Shown here: one piece after another, positions 1 to 6,081 of the stretch
Position numbering within the stretch: position 1 is the stretch's first letter
How the letters are laid out: every line of letters starts with the position of its first letter
Source of the DNA: DASRJW01 sp964567755
Lineage (GTDB): Bacteria; Krumholzibacteriota; Krumholzibacteriia; G020349025
Direction of reading: 5' to 3'
DNA length: 64,000 nucleotides
Assembly (NCBI GenBank): GCA_964567755.1
Contig: CAZMNW010000020.1
Span: 1 to 64,000, forward strand
Translations under genes and position numbers: made by a program
The notes under the pieces: model-generated
What the model saw: only the letters and a program-made list of their open reading frames with translations
The model's database searches: none
What the model was told of the DNA's origin: nothing

Positions 1-213
1 CCCTTTCGGTTGTGTGTTGTGTTGCAACTCGCACACTGAAGGGGCAAGCGTCTTTTTGGCAAGCAAAGAATCCGAAAAATGCATCGAATACACGGTTTCT
101 CCATCGAATCCGAGAGTTTTGCTTAGCGGCAACACGAACTAGCTAGGCGGCTCCCAGGGCCCATCACGATAGCAATTGACGAGCTTCACCGAAGTTCTCC
201 GAAGGAGGAAGAC
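1..213. other. Left-edge non-coding stretch with hairpin
   Basis: No gene was recognised here. Bases 1-45 can fold, with CCCTT and GTGTG arms near 1-16 pairing with CACAC and AAGGG near 32-42; the loop holds the small palindrome GTTGCAAC. The hairpin could be the end of a cassette recombination site lying mostly left of the window, but no GTTRRRY core is convincing, so this is a guess. The remainder is the AT-richer leader of the isochorismatase-like gene, ending in a strong GGAGG ribosome site at about 202-206. Confidence 0.35.
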
Positions 214-786
214 ATGAAGACTTTCCACACCGACGACACCGCAGTGATCCTGATCGACCACCAAGTCGGGACAAATACCTGGGCCAGCACCACCCCGCTA
301 ACGCTGCTTCAGCGGAACGTGATCATCTTGGCGAAGTTCGCCAAGGGCACCGGGATGCCTGTAGTGCTCACCTCAAGCCAGGAGACGAACGTCAATGTTC
401 AAGGTCCACTGATGCCCGAGCTACAAGAGATTCTCCCCGAAGCGTTTTCGGCTCGTATCAAGCGGCAAGGAGTTGTGAATGCCTGGGATGACGAGGCCTT
501 CGCCAACGCCTGCCGCAACACTCGCCGAAAGAATTTCGTGATGGCCGGTGTGACGACCGACGTATGCATGGTCGCACCGGCTGTCAGCGCGGTCGAGGAG
601 GGCTTCATCGTCAAGGTGGTTTGCGACGCCTGCGGCTCGACGAACCAGATTGCCGAGGAAATGTCGTGGCGCCGGATGGAGCAGGCTGGAGTCGGCCTCA
701 CGAGCACCAACGCCATCGTCGCCGAGCTGGTCAAGAACTGGGCATCGCCGGCCGGAGCGGTCGCGTTTCCACTACTGACCGCCTAA
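214..786 (+). CDS. Isochorismatase-family cysteine hydrolase
   Basis: A 190-residue protein of the isochorismatase/nicotinamidase-like fold. Near the N-terminus LIDHQVG supplies the catalytic Asp, and AGVTTDVCM near residue 118 supplies the nucleophilic Cys preceded by the usual Val-Thr-Thr segment. Length is normal for the family, which hydrolyses C-N or vinyl-ether bonds in small molecules; the substrate cannot be told from sequence. The start is set by a GGAGG ribosome site 7 bases upstream of ATG. The stop codon overlaps the first core of an attC-like site (781-840), the usual geometry of an integron gene cassette. It is intact, unlike several neighbours. Confidence 0.88.
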   Translation: MKTFHTDDTAVILIDHQVGTNTWASTTPLTLLQRNVIILAKFAKGTGMPVVLTSSQETNVNVQGPLMPELQEILPEAFSARIKRQGVVNAWDDEAFANACRNTRRKNFVMAGVTTDVCMVAPAVSAVEEGFIVKVVCDACGSTNQIAEEMSWRRMEQAGVGLTSTNAIVAELVKNWASPAGAVAFPLLTA

Positions 787-840
787 CAACCGGTTGCAGC
801 GGACGGCGCTCCGCGCCGCCGCTGAACCGGAGCGTTGGTC
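781..840 (+). other. attC-like cassette recombination site
   Basis: The site opens with GCCTAAC (781-787), a perfect RYYYAAC core, and closes with GTTGGTC (834-840), which pairs with it at 5 of 7 positions. Between them CCGGTTGCAGCGG and CCGCTGAACCGG form a long imperfect hairpin in which one G on the left arm (796) is unpaired, as expected for the extrahelical bases that orient integrase on a folded attC. The tip is CGGCGCTCCGCGCCG. It directly follows the stop of the isochorismatase-like gene. This is the best-preserved site of its kind in the window. Confidence 0.72.
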
Positions 841-850
841 GGACTTGAGG

Positions 851-1153
851 TCAGCTGCGGTGCTTCCAGTATCCGGGACGGCGTTTCAGGTGAGCAATCG
901 CGACGACAACGACCTCGCTCTGATCGAGTCGATAGACGACTTGGTAGGGAAACCTTACAATAAGGGCACGCTTGGTTTGCGGGTCGGGAAAAGCTGCCGT
1001 TCCGATTTCGGGTTGTCGCTCGATGAGTTCGATAGTAGCGACGACAGCGTCGAACAACTCGGCACCGAGCCCTGGGCGTCGGGTCTCGTACCACCGCACC
1101 GCGTCGGTGAGCTCTTCGGACGCAGGTTCAGTGATTCGGACGCCGCGCTTCAC
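851..1153 (-). CDS. RelE/ParE-type toxin
   Basis: A 100-residue basic protein with the RelE/ParE fold signature: ELTDAVRWYETRRPGLG near the N-terminus, then FPYQVVYRLDQ and a final VVAIAHLKRRPGYW strand-helix segment. Members are ribosome-dependent mRNases or gyrase poisons; which one applies here cannot be decided. Its start overlaps the antitoxin stop by four bases (ATGA at 1150-1153), so the pair is translationally coupled. The pair lies on the minus strand immediately after the attC-like site, opposite to the surrounding cassette genes. Toxin-antitoxin pairs with their own promoter are common stabilisers in cassette arrays. Confidence 0.85.
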   Translation of the reverse strand: MKRGVRITEPASEELTDAVRWYETRRPGLGAELFDAVVATIELIERQPEIGTAAFPDPQTKRALIVRFPYQVVYRLDQSEVVVVAIAHLKRRPGYWKHRS

Positions 1154-1386
1154 CGGCCGAGAATCGATTTCTCGATCCGCCGCTTCACGTCCTCCCAGGG
1201 CTCCAGCTTGACTTTGCCGGCCTTCAGGGCGGCTACGCGCTGCTCGATCTCAGCCTGCCAGGCACTCTCGGCGTCTGGGTCGCTGGGGCCATCAAGACTT
1301 GCGAGCAGTTCAGCGGCGAGTTGCGCGCGCGACTCCGCGTCGAGACGCAGCGCCTCAGCCAAGACTGCTTCAGTGCCTTTAGTCAT
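1150..1386 (-). CDS. Antitoxin of the addiction-module type (TIGR02574-like)
   Basis: A 78-residue acidic, helical protein starting MTKGTEAVLAEALRLD, with the segment RAQLAAELLASLDG and a C-terminal EPWEDVKRRIEKSI that probably wraps the toxin. This matches the small antitoxins paired with RelE/ParE toxins. A longer open frame extends upstream, but ATG at 1384-1386 matches the normal family start and length. It is the first gene of a two-gene operon with the toxin, overlapping by four bases. Autoregulation is expected from the family; no operator could be identified in the sequence. Confidence 0.82.
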   Translation of the reverse strand: MTKGTEAVLAEALRLDAESRAQLAAELLASLDGPSDPDAESAWQAEIEQRVAALKAGKVKLEPWEDVKRRIEKSILGR

Positions 1387-1720
1387 GACGGTAATGATAC
1401 TCCGAAGCGCGCCGCCCAACAACCTCCTACGGCTCAGATTATTTGACTCGGAGGAGGGGCTGGGGTCTCGGATTGTTTGACCCCGCGATCCCGCCTTGAC
1501 CCCGCGACGATGTTTGTCGACAGACCCCGCGTGACCCCGCCGTGGTTGTGGTCCTGTGGTCGATGGTGGCGGGAGCGAAGGCGGTCCCGGGTGATCCCGC
1601 GCGATGCGGATCGGAATACGCTGCATGGCCTTGAGCTGCTACGGCAGGAAGTGGAACGGAGGGCCCTGACCGACCCTCCGTCCCTTGGTTCAAAGCGCGA
1701 AGCTTTGGAGGCCCCATGTT
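1387..1720. other. Gene-poor segment between the toxin-antitoxin pair and the IS-disrupted gene
   Basis: At 1414-1420 GCCCAAC matches the first core of an attC site and is followed by an imperfect CCTCCT...GGAGGAGG hairpin (about 1424-1457), but no second core is visible; it may be a decayed site. It is followed by short GACCCCGCG repeats (1479-1541). The last 120 bases are open in one frame and probably encode the end of a small protein overlapping the start of the nucleotidyltransferase gene at 1721. Confidence 0.35.
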
Positions 1721-1731
1721 ATGAGCAGTAA
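1477..1731 (+). CDS. Possible small protein cut by the IS (3' end altered)
   Basis: The final 45 or so residues of this frame look protein-like (charged helix HGLELLRQEVERRALTD, then a Ser-Lys-Arg-Glu segment); the N-terminal part, rich in Arg and Trp, does not. In the present sequence the frame stops at TAA contributed by the IS tip. If the IS (1729-3009) is removed, the frame continues EQRLLKAAVSPS and stops naturally, overlapping the start of the next gene by a short distance. This looks like the first gene of a two-gene cassette. The real start is unknown and the gene is not recognised. Confidence 0.25.
   Translation: MTPRSRLDPATMFVDRPRVTPPWLWSCGRWWRERRRSRVIPRDADRNTLHGLELLRQEVERRALTDPPSLGSKREALEAPCYEQ
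1479..1541 (+). repeat. Short GACCCCGCG direct repeats
   Basis: GACCCCGCG occurs at 1479-1487, 1498-1506 and 1523-1531, with a one-base variant GACCCCGCC at 1533-1541. Spacing is 19, 25 and 10 bases, so this is not a regular tandem array. The repeats lie in non-coding DNA just after the toxin-antitoxin pair. They could be slippage debris or protein-binding sites; nothing in the sequence decides between these. Confidence 0.5.
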
Positions 1732-3009
1732 AGAAATAAAGGTTGCAAACGTGTCAGGAGTTCGTATAGTCGCGGGGTATGAGGGCTCCATCCAAACTTC
1801 GAGCGAAGTTGGCGAAGTTGTGGCCGCTTCTGGACGAGCGGACACGCCGGCTCATGGCCGCCAACGAAGCGCGCGCAGCCGGACGCGGCGGGATTTCGGA
1901 AGTGAGCCGTGCGTGCGGACTGTCGCGAAAGGCCATCGCGAAGGGCATCAAGGAAATCGAGGCCGGAACTGCGCCCGCCCCGGGCCGCGTACGGCTGGCG
2001 GGAGCTGGACGCAAGAGGATCACCGACCACGATCCCCGCTTGGCGGGCGCACTCGAACGTCTGATCGATCCGGACACGCGTGGCGATCCGGAAACGCCCC
2101 TGCGCTGGACCTGCAAGAGCACGCGAACTCTGGCCGCGCAACTCACCAGGCAGAAGCATCCGATCAGTCACATGAAGGTGGCCCAGCTCCTCCACGCCCA
2201 AGGGTACAGCCTACAGGGTAACCGCAAGACGGAAGAGGGCGGCGACCATCCCGACCGGGATGCGCAGTTCCGCTACATCAACACGCAAGTCAAGCGGACC
2301 TTGACGAAGGGAGCGCCCGTCATCTCCGTGGACACCAAGAAGAAGGAGCTGGTGGGAAACTACGCAAACCGCGGCCGGCAATGGCTGCCGGAGAAGAAGC
2401 CTGTCAAGGTCCAGGGACACGACTTTCCCGGTCCCGACGTTCCCCAAGCGTATCCCTACGGCGTGTACGACATCGAGCGCAACAGGGGCTTCGTCAACGT
2501 GGGGACGGACCACGATACCGCCGCTTTCGCCGTAGCGTCCATCCGGGGCTGGTGGCGGCACGAAGGTCGACGCCTGTATCCCAAGATGAAGGACCTCCTG
2601 ATCACCGTGGACGGCGGAGGCAGCAACGGGCCGCGGCTGAGACTGTGGAAGCTGGAACTGCAGGCGCTGGTGGACGACACAGGCCTATGCATCTCCGTCT
2701 GCCACTTCCCGCCGGGAACGAGCAAATGGAACAAGATCGAGCACCGGCTGTTCTCTTTCATCTCCTCGAATTGTCGCGGCGAACCGTTGCGAGACTACGA
2801 GACGATCGTCAATCTGATCTCCCGGACCGCCACAGCCAAAGGTCTCAAAGTGACCTGCCGACTGGACCGGCGTAAGTACCCGACCGGCCGCAAGGTGACG
2901 GACGAAGAAATGCAGCGCGTCAATCTGCAGCGCCACAAGTTTCACGGCGACTGGAACTATACTATTCGGCCCAGATCGTCATAGCCGATGCGCGACCTTT
3001 ATTTATTTA
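1729..3009 (+). mobile_element. ISAzo13-family insertion sequence, apparently complete
   Basis: A 1.28 kb element with one full-length transposase and near-perfect terminal inverted repeats. The left end reads TAAAGAAATAAAGGTTGC (from 1729) and the reverse complement of the right end reads TAAATAAATAAAGGTCGC (ending at 3009); about 18 of the first 23 positions match. No convincing target duplication flanks it. Removing exactly 1729-3009 joins ATGAGCAG to CGGCTCC and restores an open frame for the interrupted nucleotidyltransferase-like gene, which fixes the boundaries well. Confidence 0.82.
1779..2984 (+). CDS. ISAzo13-family transposase
   Basis: A 401-residue transposase, full length for the family. 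The N-terminal third holds a helix-turn-helix region (ISEVSRACGLSRKAIAKGI). The catalytic DDE residues are visible in SVDTKKKE (about residue 185), TVDGGGSN (about 275) and NKIEHRLFSF (about 320), with the family's conserved VGNYANRGRQW and YPYGVYD segments between them. It is the only gene of the element and appears intact, so the element may still be active. The C-terminus ends 25 bases before the right inverted repeat tip. Confidence 0.92.
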   Translation: MRAPSKLRAKLAKLWPLLDERTRRLMAANEARAAGRGGISEVSRACGLSRKAIAKGIKEIEAGTAPAPGRVRLAGAGRKRITDHDPRLAGALERLIDPDTRGDPETPLRWTCKSTRTLAAQLTRQKHPISHMKVAQLLHAQGYSLQGNRKTEEGGDHPDRDAQFRYINTQVKRTLTKGAPVISVDTKKKELVGNYANRGRQWLPEKKPVKVQGHDFPGPDVPQAYPYGVYDIERNRGFVNVGTDHDTAAFAVASIRGWWRHEGRRLYPKMKDLLITVDGGGSNGPRLRLWKLELQALVDDTGLCISVCHFPPGTSKWNKIEHRLFSFISSNCRGEPLRDYETIVNLISRTATAKGLKVTCRLDRRKYPTGRKVTDEEMQRVNLQRHKFHGDWNYTIRPRSS

Positions 3010-3619
3010 CGGCTCCTTAAGGCGGCTGTTTCACCATCTTGATGGCGAGAGCACCGCCCTCACAGGCAGTGCCGCAATCAACGTTCACCTATCGGCCCGC
3101 TGCTTGCCTCAGCACCGCCAAGCCGGCGACATCGACTTCGTAGCACGGAGGTACGAGTCCGTGTCTGCGACGGCCACGACAGACTTCCTCGTGTCCCACT
3201 TCCATCTCCCGCAGCCGGGCTGTCCCAAGTTCCTTGTGCAATTGGTAGATCCCGTTTCGCGGTTCCGAATTGATCTATTTCCGGACATGGTCGGTTCGAT
3301 GCAGTGCGCCGCCGTGTTCGACGTGGCGGGCACGCGAGTCCGCGTCCTCGACCCAAGCGCCATCCTCGACCACAAACTCGCAATGCTCACAGGGACGTCC
3401 GAGCAGCGGCGAGTTGACGAGAAACACTATCGAGACGCCGTGCTCCTCGGTTACCTACCTATGCGACTGGTCCCTTCCGGAGCTCGCCGCGGCGCAGTTA
3501 TGCAAGGAGGTATACTCCCAGGACGTGGCTGCGGGATGCATTCGTTGTGATGCCAGCCTCGGTGCTGAGTTCCACTGGCACCGAAGCAACAGATCTTCGA
3601 GGTGCTGGGCTATGTTTGA
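3010..3619 (+). pseudogene. Nucleotidyltransferase-like gene, IS-interrupted and frameshifted
   Basis: Reading from the IS right tip, the frame encodes LRRLFHHLDGESTALTGSAA and then GDIDFVARRYESV, resembling a nucleotidyltransferase-fold core (a GS motif followed by D-x-D). The start codon, ATG at 1721 with GGAGG at 1707-1711, is now stranded on the other side of the IS. The frame then slips twice: after RDAVLLG (about 3450) it continues one frame over as YLCDWSLPELAAAQL, and near 3570 it returns to the first frame as PLAPKQQIFEVLGYV before TGA at 3617-3619. The two slips cancel, which suggests either paired indels or sequence error. Function is not assured; similar proteins occur in cassettes. 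Confidence 0.6.
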
Positions 3620-3647
3620 TCGGGGGCGTCGCCGCTGAGCGTTAGGC
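3620..3647 (+). other. Half of an attC-like site
   Basis: Directly after the nucleotidyltransferase-like stop codon lies CGCCGCTGAGCGTTAGGC, ending in GTTAGGC (3641-3647), a perfect GTTRRRY core preceded by the CGCTGA sequence typical of the right arm of an attC. The matching left arm and RYYYAAC core are absent, so this is a deletion remnant. The TGA-to-core distance of only about 20 bases fits loss of the left half. Confidence 0.5.
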
Positions 3648-3684
3648 ATACCAGATAACCAGTGAGCACGACGACGAGGCTCCC

Positions 3685-3915
3685 ATGATCCAGCGCAACG
3701 ATTCGTGCCCCTGCGGCAGTGGTCGCAAGTTCAAGAAGTGTTGCCTGCTCCGTTCCCCCGGTGCGGTAGAGCGGACTACAGGCGCATTCCGATTCGAGCC
3801 GGGAAGCTACGGTGGGCCGAGCGGCTATATGCTTTCTTTGGCGTGTTTCAGCGAGTCCGCGCTACGCGGCGCGCCGCTGAACCGCATCGTCATGCTGAAG
3901 CAAGCAAACCTCTGA
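3685..3915 (+). CDS. SEC-C motif protein, probably truncated
   Basis: A 76-residue frame with a clear SEC-C zinc motif at the N-terminus (RNDSCPCGSGRKFKKCC), followed by GAFRFEPGSYGGPSGYM. SEC-C tails bind zinc and often contact ribosomes or other partners. The frame runs straight through the decayed attC-like site (3838-3897), so residues after about 51 are probably not original protein: the gene seems to have lost its 3' part and been joined to another cassette's recombination site. GAGG upstream of ATG supports the start. It is called as a CDS because the frame is open, but a truncated gene is the likelier reading. Confidence 0.55.
   Translation: MIQRNDSCPCGSGRKFKKCCLLRSPGAVERTTGAFRFEPGSYGGPSGYMLSLACFSESALRGAPLNRIVMLKQANL
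3838..3897 (+). other. Decayed attC-like site
   Basis: GTTTCAGCG (3845-3853) pairs with CGCTGAACC (3885-3893) and the inner arms TCCGCGC and GCGGCGCG extend the hairpin with unpaired bases, the same layout and nearly the same inner sequence as the good site at 781-840. The outer cores are degraded: GTCATGC (3889 onward) is a poor GTTRRRY and the left core is not recognisable. It separates the SEC-C frame from the CoA-binding remnant, so it marks a cassette junction. Confidence 0.5.
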
Positions 3916-3938
3916 CGCTGCAGCAAGAAAGCTGTCCC

Positions 3939-4317
3939 ATGGCGAAGGCCATCTACCGGAAATTGCAGGCTTCAGGGTACGAAGTGATCCCGGTCAATCC
4001 CGGGCTACCGAAGTCGAGGGCTCCCGTGGTTATCCTGATCCAAGGGCTATTTCCGGGGCGCTCGACGGACTGTTGGTGGCGAGCCCACCCGGCGCCTCCC
4101 TCGAGCTCGTCCGCCAGTGCGTGGACCGCGGCGTCTCCCGGATCTGGTTCCATCGCTCGCTGGGCGGAGGTAGGTGTCCTCCGAAGCCGTGCGCGAGTGC
4201 GAGGTGCGGGGCCTTACGTGCATTGTGGGCGGGTGCCCACTAATGTACTGCGAGCCCGTGGATCCGTGCCATCGCTGCCTGCGATGGGTGCTCCGGTGGG
4301 GTGAGCGTGTACCATGA
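3939..4317 (+). pseudogene. CoA-binding domain (YccU-like) protein remnant
   Basis: Three frames in succession spell one recognisable CoA_binding_2 protein: MAKAIYRKLQASGYEVIPVNP in the first, then TEVEGSRGYPDPRAISGAL and LLVASPPGASLELVRQCVDRG in the second, and VSSEAVRECEVRGLTCIVGG ending CHRCLRWVLRWGERVP in the third. The shifts fall near 4005 and near 4165. The N-terminal nucleotide-binding Gly-rich start of the family is missing; its place is taken by the decayed attC-like site. With two shifts and a lost start the gene is not expected to give a working product. Confidence 0.65.
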
Positions 4318-4490
4318 CCGAATCGCCATCGTGCCGATACGCAGCTGCATGCTCTCGCATGCTGCGCGTGAGAGCTAGAAATGTCTGCGAATCACCTGTT
4401 GCAAGTCGGCGTGAGCGCCCGCACGTGAACGATGGTCGTTCGCAGGTGAACCCTGCGTCTACGTAGTGCGCGAGCAAGGAAGGCGATCCG
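4318..4490. other. Inverted-repeat-rich spacer
   Basis: No gene is seen. GCATGC-TCTC-GCATGC (4347-4362) is a perfect hairpin. A second, nested structure follows: CACCTG (4393-4398) pairs with CAGGTG (4443-4448), enclosing the perfect hairpin GAACGA-TGG-TCGTTC (4427-4441). Neither carries attC cores. They could be terminator-like or protein-binding sites at a cassette junction. The last bases contain AAGGAAGG, the ribosome site for the GYF/TM2 gene. Confidence 0.4.
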
Positions 4491-4922
4491 ATGCCCGATG
4501 ATCAGTGGTGGTACGTTCTCGACGGGCGCCCGGTTGGGCCCATCCCGTGGGAGCAGCTGTATGAGCGCGCCGTGCGGGGTCTCGTGCGACCTGAGGATCC
4601 GATCTGGCGCGCAGGGATGGCGCAGTGGGTGCCGGCTCGCACAATCCCGGAGTTATTCCCGTCGGCAAGGACTTCACAAGTCCCTCCACCAATTCAATCG
4701 TTCACTCCGACGACAGCCAGTGGCAAGAGCCGAGTGTCCGCGGCTCTCTTCGCGTTGCTATTGGGCAGCTTCGGAGCGCACAAGTTCTACATGGGGCAGA
4801 CCGGTCTTGGCATCTTCTACCTGCTGTTCTTTTGGACCGCCATCCCCGGGATAATCGGCCTGATCGAGGGCATCCTCTATCTCGCGATGTCAGATCAAGA
4901 GTTCGTGAGAAAGTATCGATGA
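4491..4922 (+). CDS. GYF_2 and TM2 domain membrane protein
   Basis: A 143-residue protein in two parts. Residues about 5-52 form a GYF_2 (DUF4339) domain with WWYVLDGRPVGPIPWEQL and DPIWRAGMAQWVP. A short Pro/Ser/Thr linker leads to a TM2 domain (about 78-143) with two membrane helices, SAALFALLLGSFGAHKFYMG and IFYLLFFWTAIPGIIGLIEG, and the conserved Gly-x-His-Lys-Phe-Tyr turn. Such proteins are common in bacteria and their role is unknown; GYF_2 domains are thought to bind proline-rich peptides at the membrane. The start follows AAGGAAGG. The gene is intact in a region of broken genes. Confidence 0.85.
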   Translation: MPDDQWWYVLDGRPVGPIPWEQLYERAVRGLVRPEDPIWRAGMAQWVPARTIPELFPSARTSQVPPPIQSFTPTTASGKSRVSAALFALLLGSFGAHKFYMGQTGLGIFYLLFFWTAIPGIIGLIEGILYLAMSDQEFVRKYR

Positions 4923-4934
4923 AGAACGGGGTTG

Positions 4935-5163
4935 GCATCACATGACACAAGCGCGCACATCGCGCACTACAAGAAGTTGTTTGAACAGGGCAAGCTCATG
5001 GCCGGGGGGGCCATTCCTGGATGGTGCCGGGGGTGGCATGATGATTCCGGAGCCCGGCCTCTCCGAGAAAGAGAACACCGAGTTTGCAAAGGCGGATCCG
5101 GTAGTGAGCGCTGGCCTGCTGTCTATCGAGGTCCGACCGTGGCTGGCTGGAATGAAGAAGTGA
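4935..5163 (+). pseudogene. YCII-related (YciI-like) protein remnant
   Basis: The frame just after the TM2 gene reads HIAHYKKLFEQGKLMAGG and then, one frame over, PFLDGAGGGMMIPEPGLSEK to VRPWLAGMKK, which together match the central and C-terminal parts of a YCII-domain protein. The break falls in a run of seven Gs at 5004-5010; six Gs would restore one frame. The N-terminal third of the family is missing because the sequence is joined directly to the end of the TM2 gene. Family members bind small molecules or act as dimeric enzymes of unclear function. Confidence 0.6.
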
Positions 5164-5242
5164 AGCATCCTCTTCACCGAGGGGGCGTTGCACAAGTGCC
5201 TCCTGCCAAGCGCCGGTGTTGTCGCTGGCGTAGAGTCTCGGG

Positions 5243-5782
5243 ATGAGAATCGCCGTCTCAGGAGCGCACCGGACCGGGAAGACAACGTTGATCGGCGAGC
5301 TCACGCGTGTGCTCCCGACTTACGAGGCCGTGGATGAGCCCTACCACCTGCTCGAGGAAGAGGGTCACGAGTTTGCGGAGATGCCTTCCGTCGAAGACTT
5401 CGAGCTGCAGCTCGAGCGCTCGATCCAATGCATCGTCGACAGCGAGCGAGACCGGATCTTCGACCGATGCCCGGCAGACATCCTCGCGTACCTCCTCACC
5501 CATGACGATTCGGGCGGGTTCGACCTCGATCTTTGGCTTCCGCGCGTGCAGAGCGCGATGGAGCAGCTCGACCTGATCGTGTTCGTGCCAGTGGAGCGTT
5601 CTGACCGCATCATCGTCTCTGGGCCGCAAGAGCGCGACCTGAGACGACGCGTGGATGAGGAACTCCGGGACATCATTCTCGGGGATCGGTGGGCTTTCGG
5701 TGTGGACGCGGTGGAGGTGACCGGGACCTCCCAGGAACGCATTCGCCAGATACTGGCGCATGTCAGAAGCTACGAAACATGA
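5243..5782 (+). CDS. AAA_28-like P-loop ATPase/kinase
   Basis: A 179-residue single-domain nucleotide-binding protein. GAHRTGKTT (residues about 7-15) is a Walker A loop, IFDRCPADILAYL is the likely Walker B/kinase segment, and ERDLRRRVDEELRDII a C-terminal lid helix. It resembles the AAA_28/NadR-kinase-like group, small NTPases often found alone in accessory DNA. The substrate is unknown. ATG at 5243 has no strong ribosome site, but begins exactly at the conserved MRIAVSGAHRTGKT strand, so it is well placed. The next small membrane gene starts 79 bases after its stop. Confidence 0.78.
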   Translation: MRIAVSGAHRTGKTTLIGELTRVLPTYEAVDEPYHLLEEEGHEFAEMPSVEDFELQLERSIQCIVDSERDRIFDRCPADILAYLLTHDDSGGFDLDLWLPRVQSAMEQLDLIVFVPVERSDRIIVSGPQERDLRRRVDEELRDIILGDRWAFGVDAVEVTGTSQERIRQILAHVRSYET

Positions 5783-5861
5783 TGGTCACGTTGTGGCGGC
5801 CGAATACTCGTCAGGTGACCACAAGGGTCTAGCATTGATGCACAAAGATTGGAGTGATCTC

Positions 5862-6020
5862 ATGAAGGGCAAACCGGGCATTCCGTTCCTCGTGATGGGT
5901 GTTGCTTTTCTCGCGATTGGCGTCTCCGGTCAGCGCGTCTTCCTGGGGATTGGTGCTGCCTTTCTCGCGATCGGTGTTGCTTTCCTGCTGCGTCAGAAAC
6001 GCGCAGGTGGCTCGAAGTAA
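5862..6020 (+). CDS. Small two-helix membrane protein
   Basis: A 52-residue protein, MKGKPGIPFLVMGVAFLAIG followed by a second hydrophobic stretch VFLGIGAAFLAIGVAFLL and a basic tail RQKRAGG. Two closely spaced membrane helices are likely. A longer frame opens at 5760, but the GGAG six bases ahead of ATG 5862 and the start of the hydrophobic core favour the short form. The repeated FLAIGV motif in both helices suggests an internal duplication. No known function; it lies between a P-loop ATPase and an exonuclease on the same strand. Confidence 0.6.
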   Translation: MKGKPGIPFLVMGVAFLAIGVSGQRVFLGIGAAFLAIGVAFLLRQKRAGGSK

Positions 6021-6081
6021 GGGGCTGCCTGCCACAAAGTGGAAGCTGGGGAGTGGGGCTCGTGATGTTTTTGGTGCTGCC

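Noticed and set aside
4318..4490. attC site in the inverted-repeat spacer
   Set aside because: The hairpins lack GTTRRRY/RYYYAAC cores and CAGCG arms found in the other sites.
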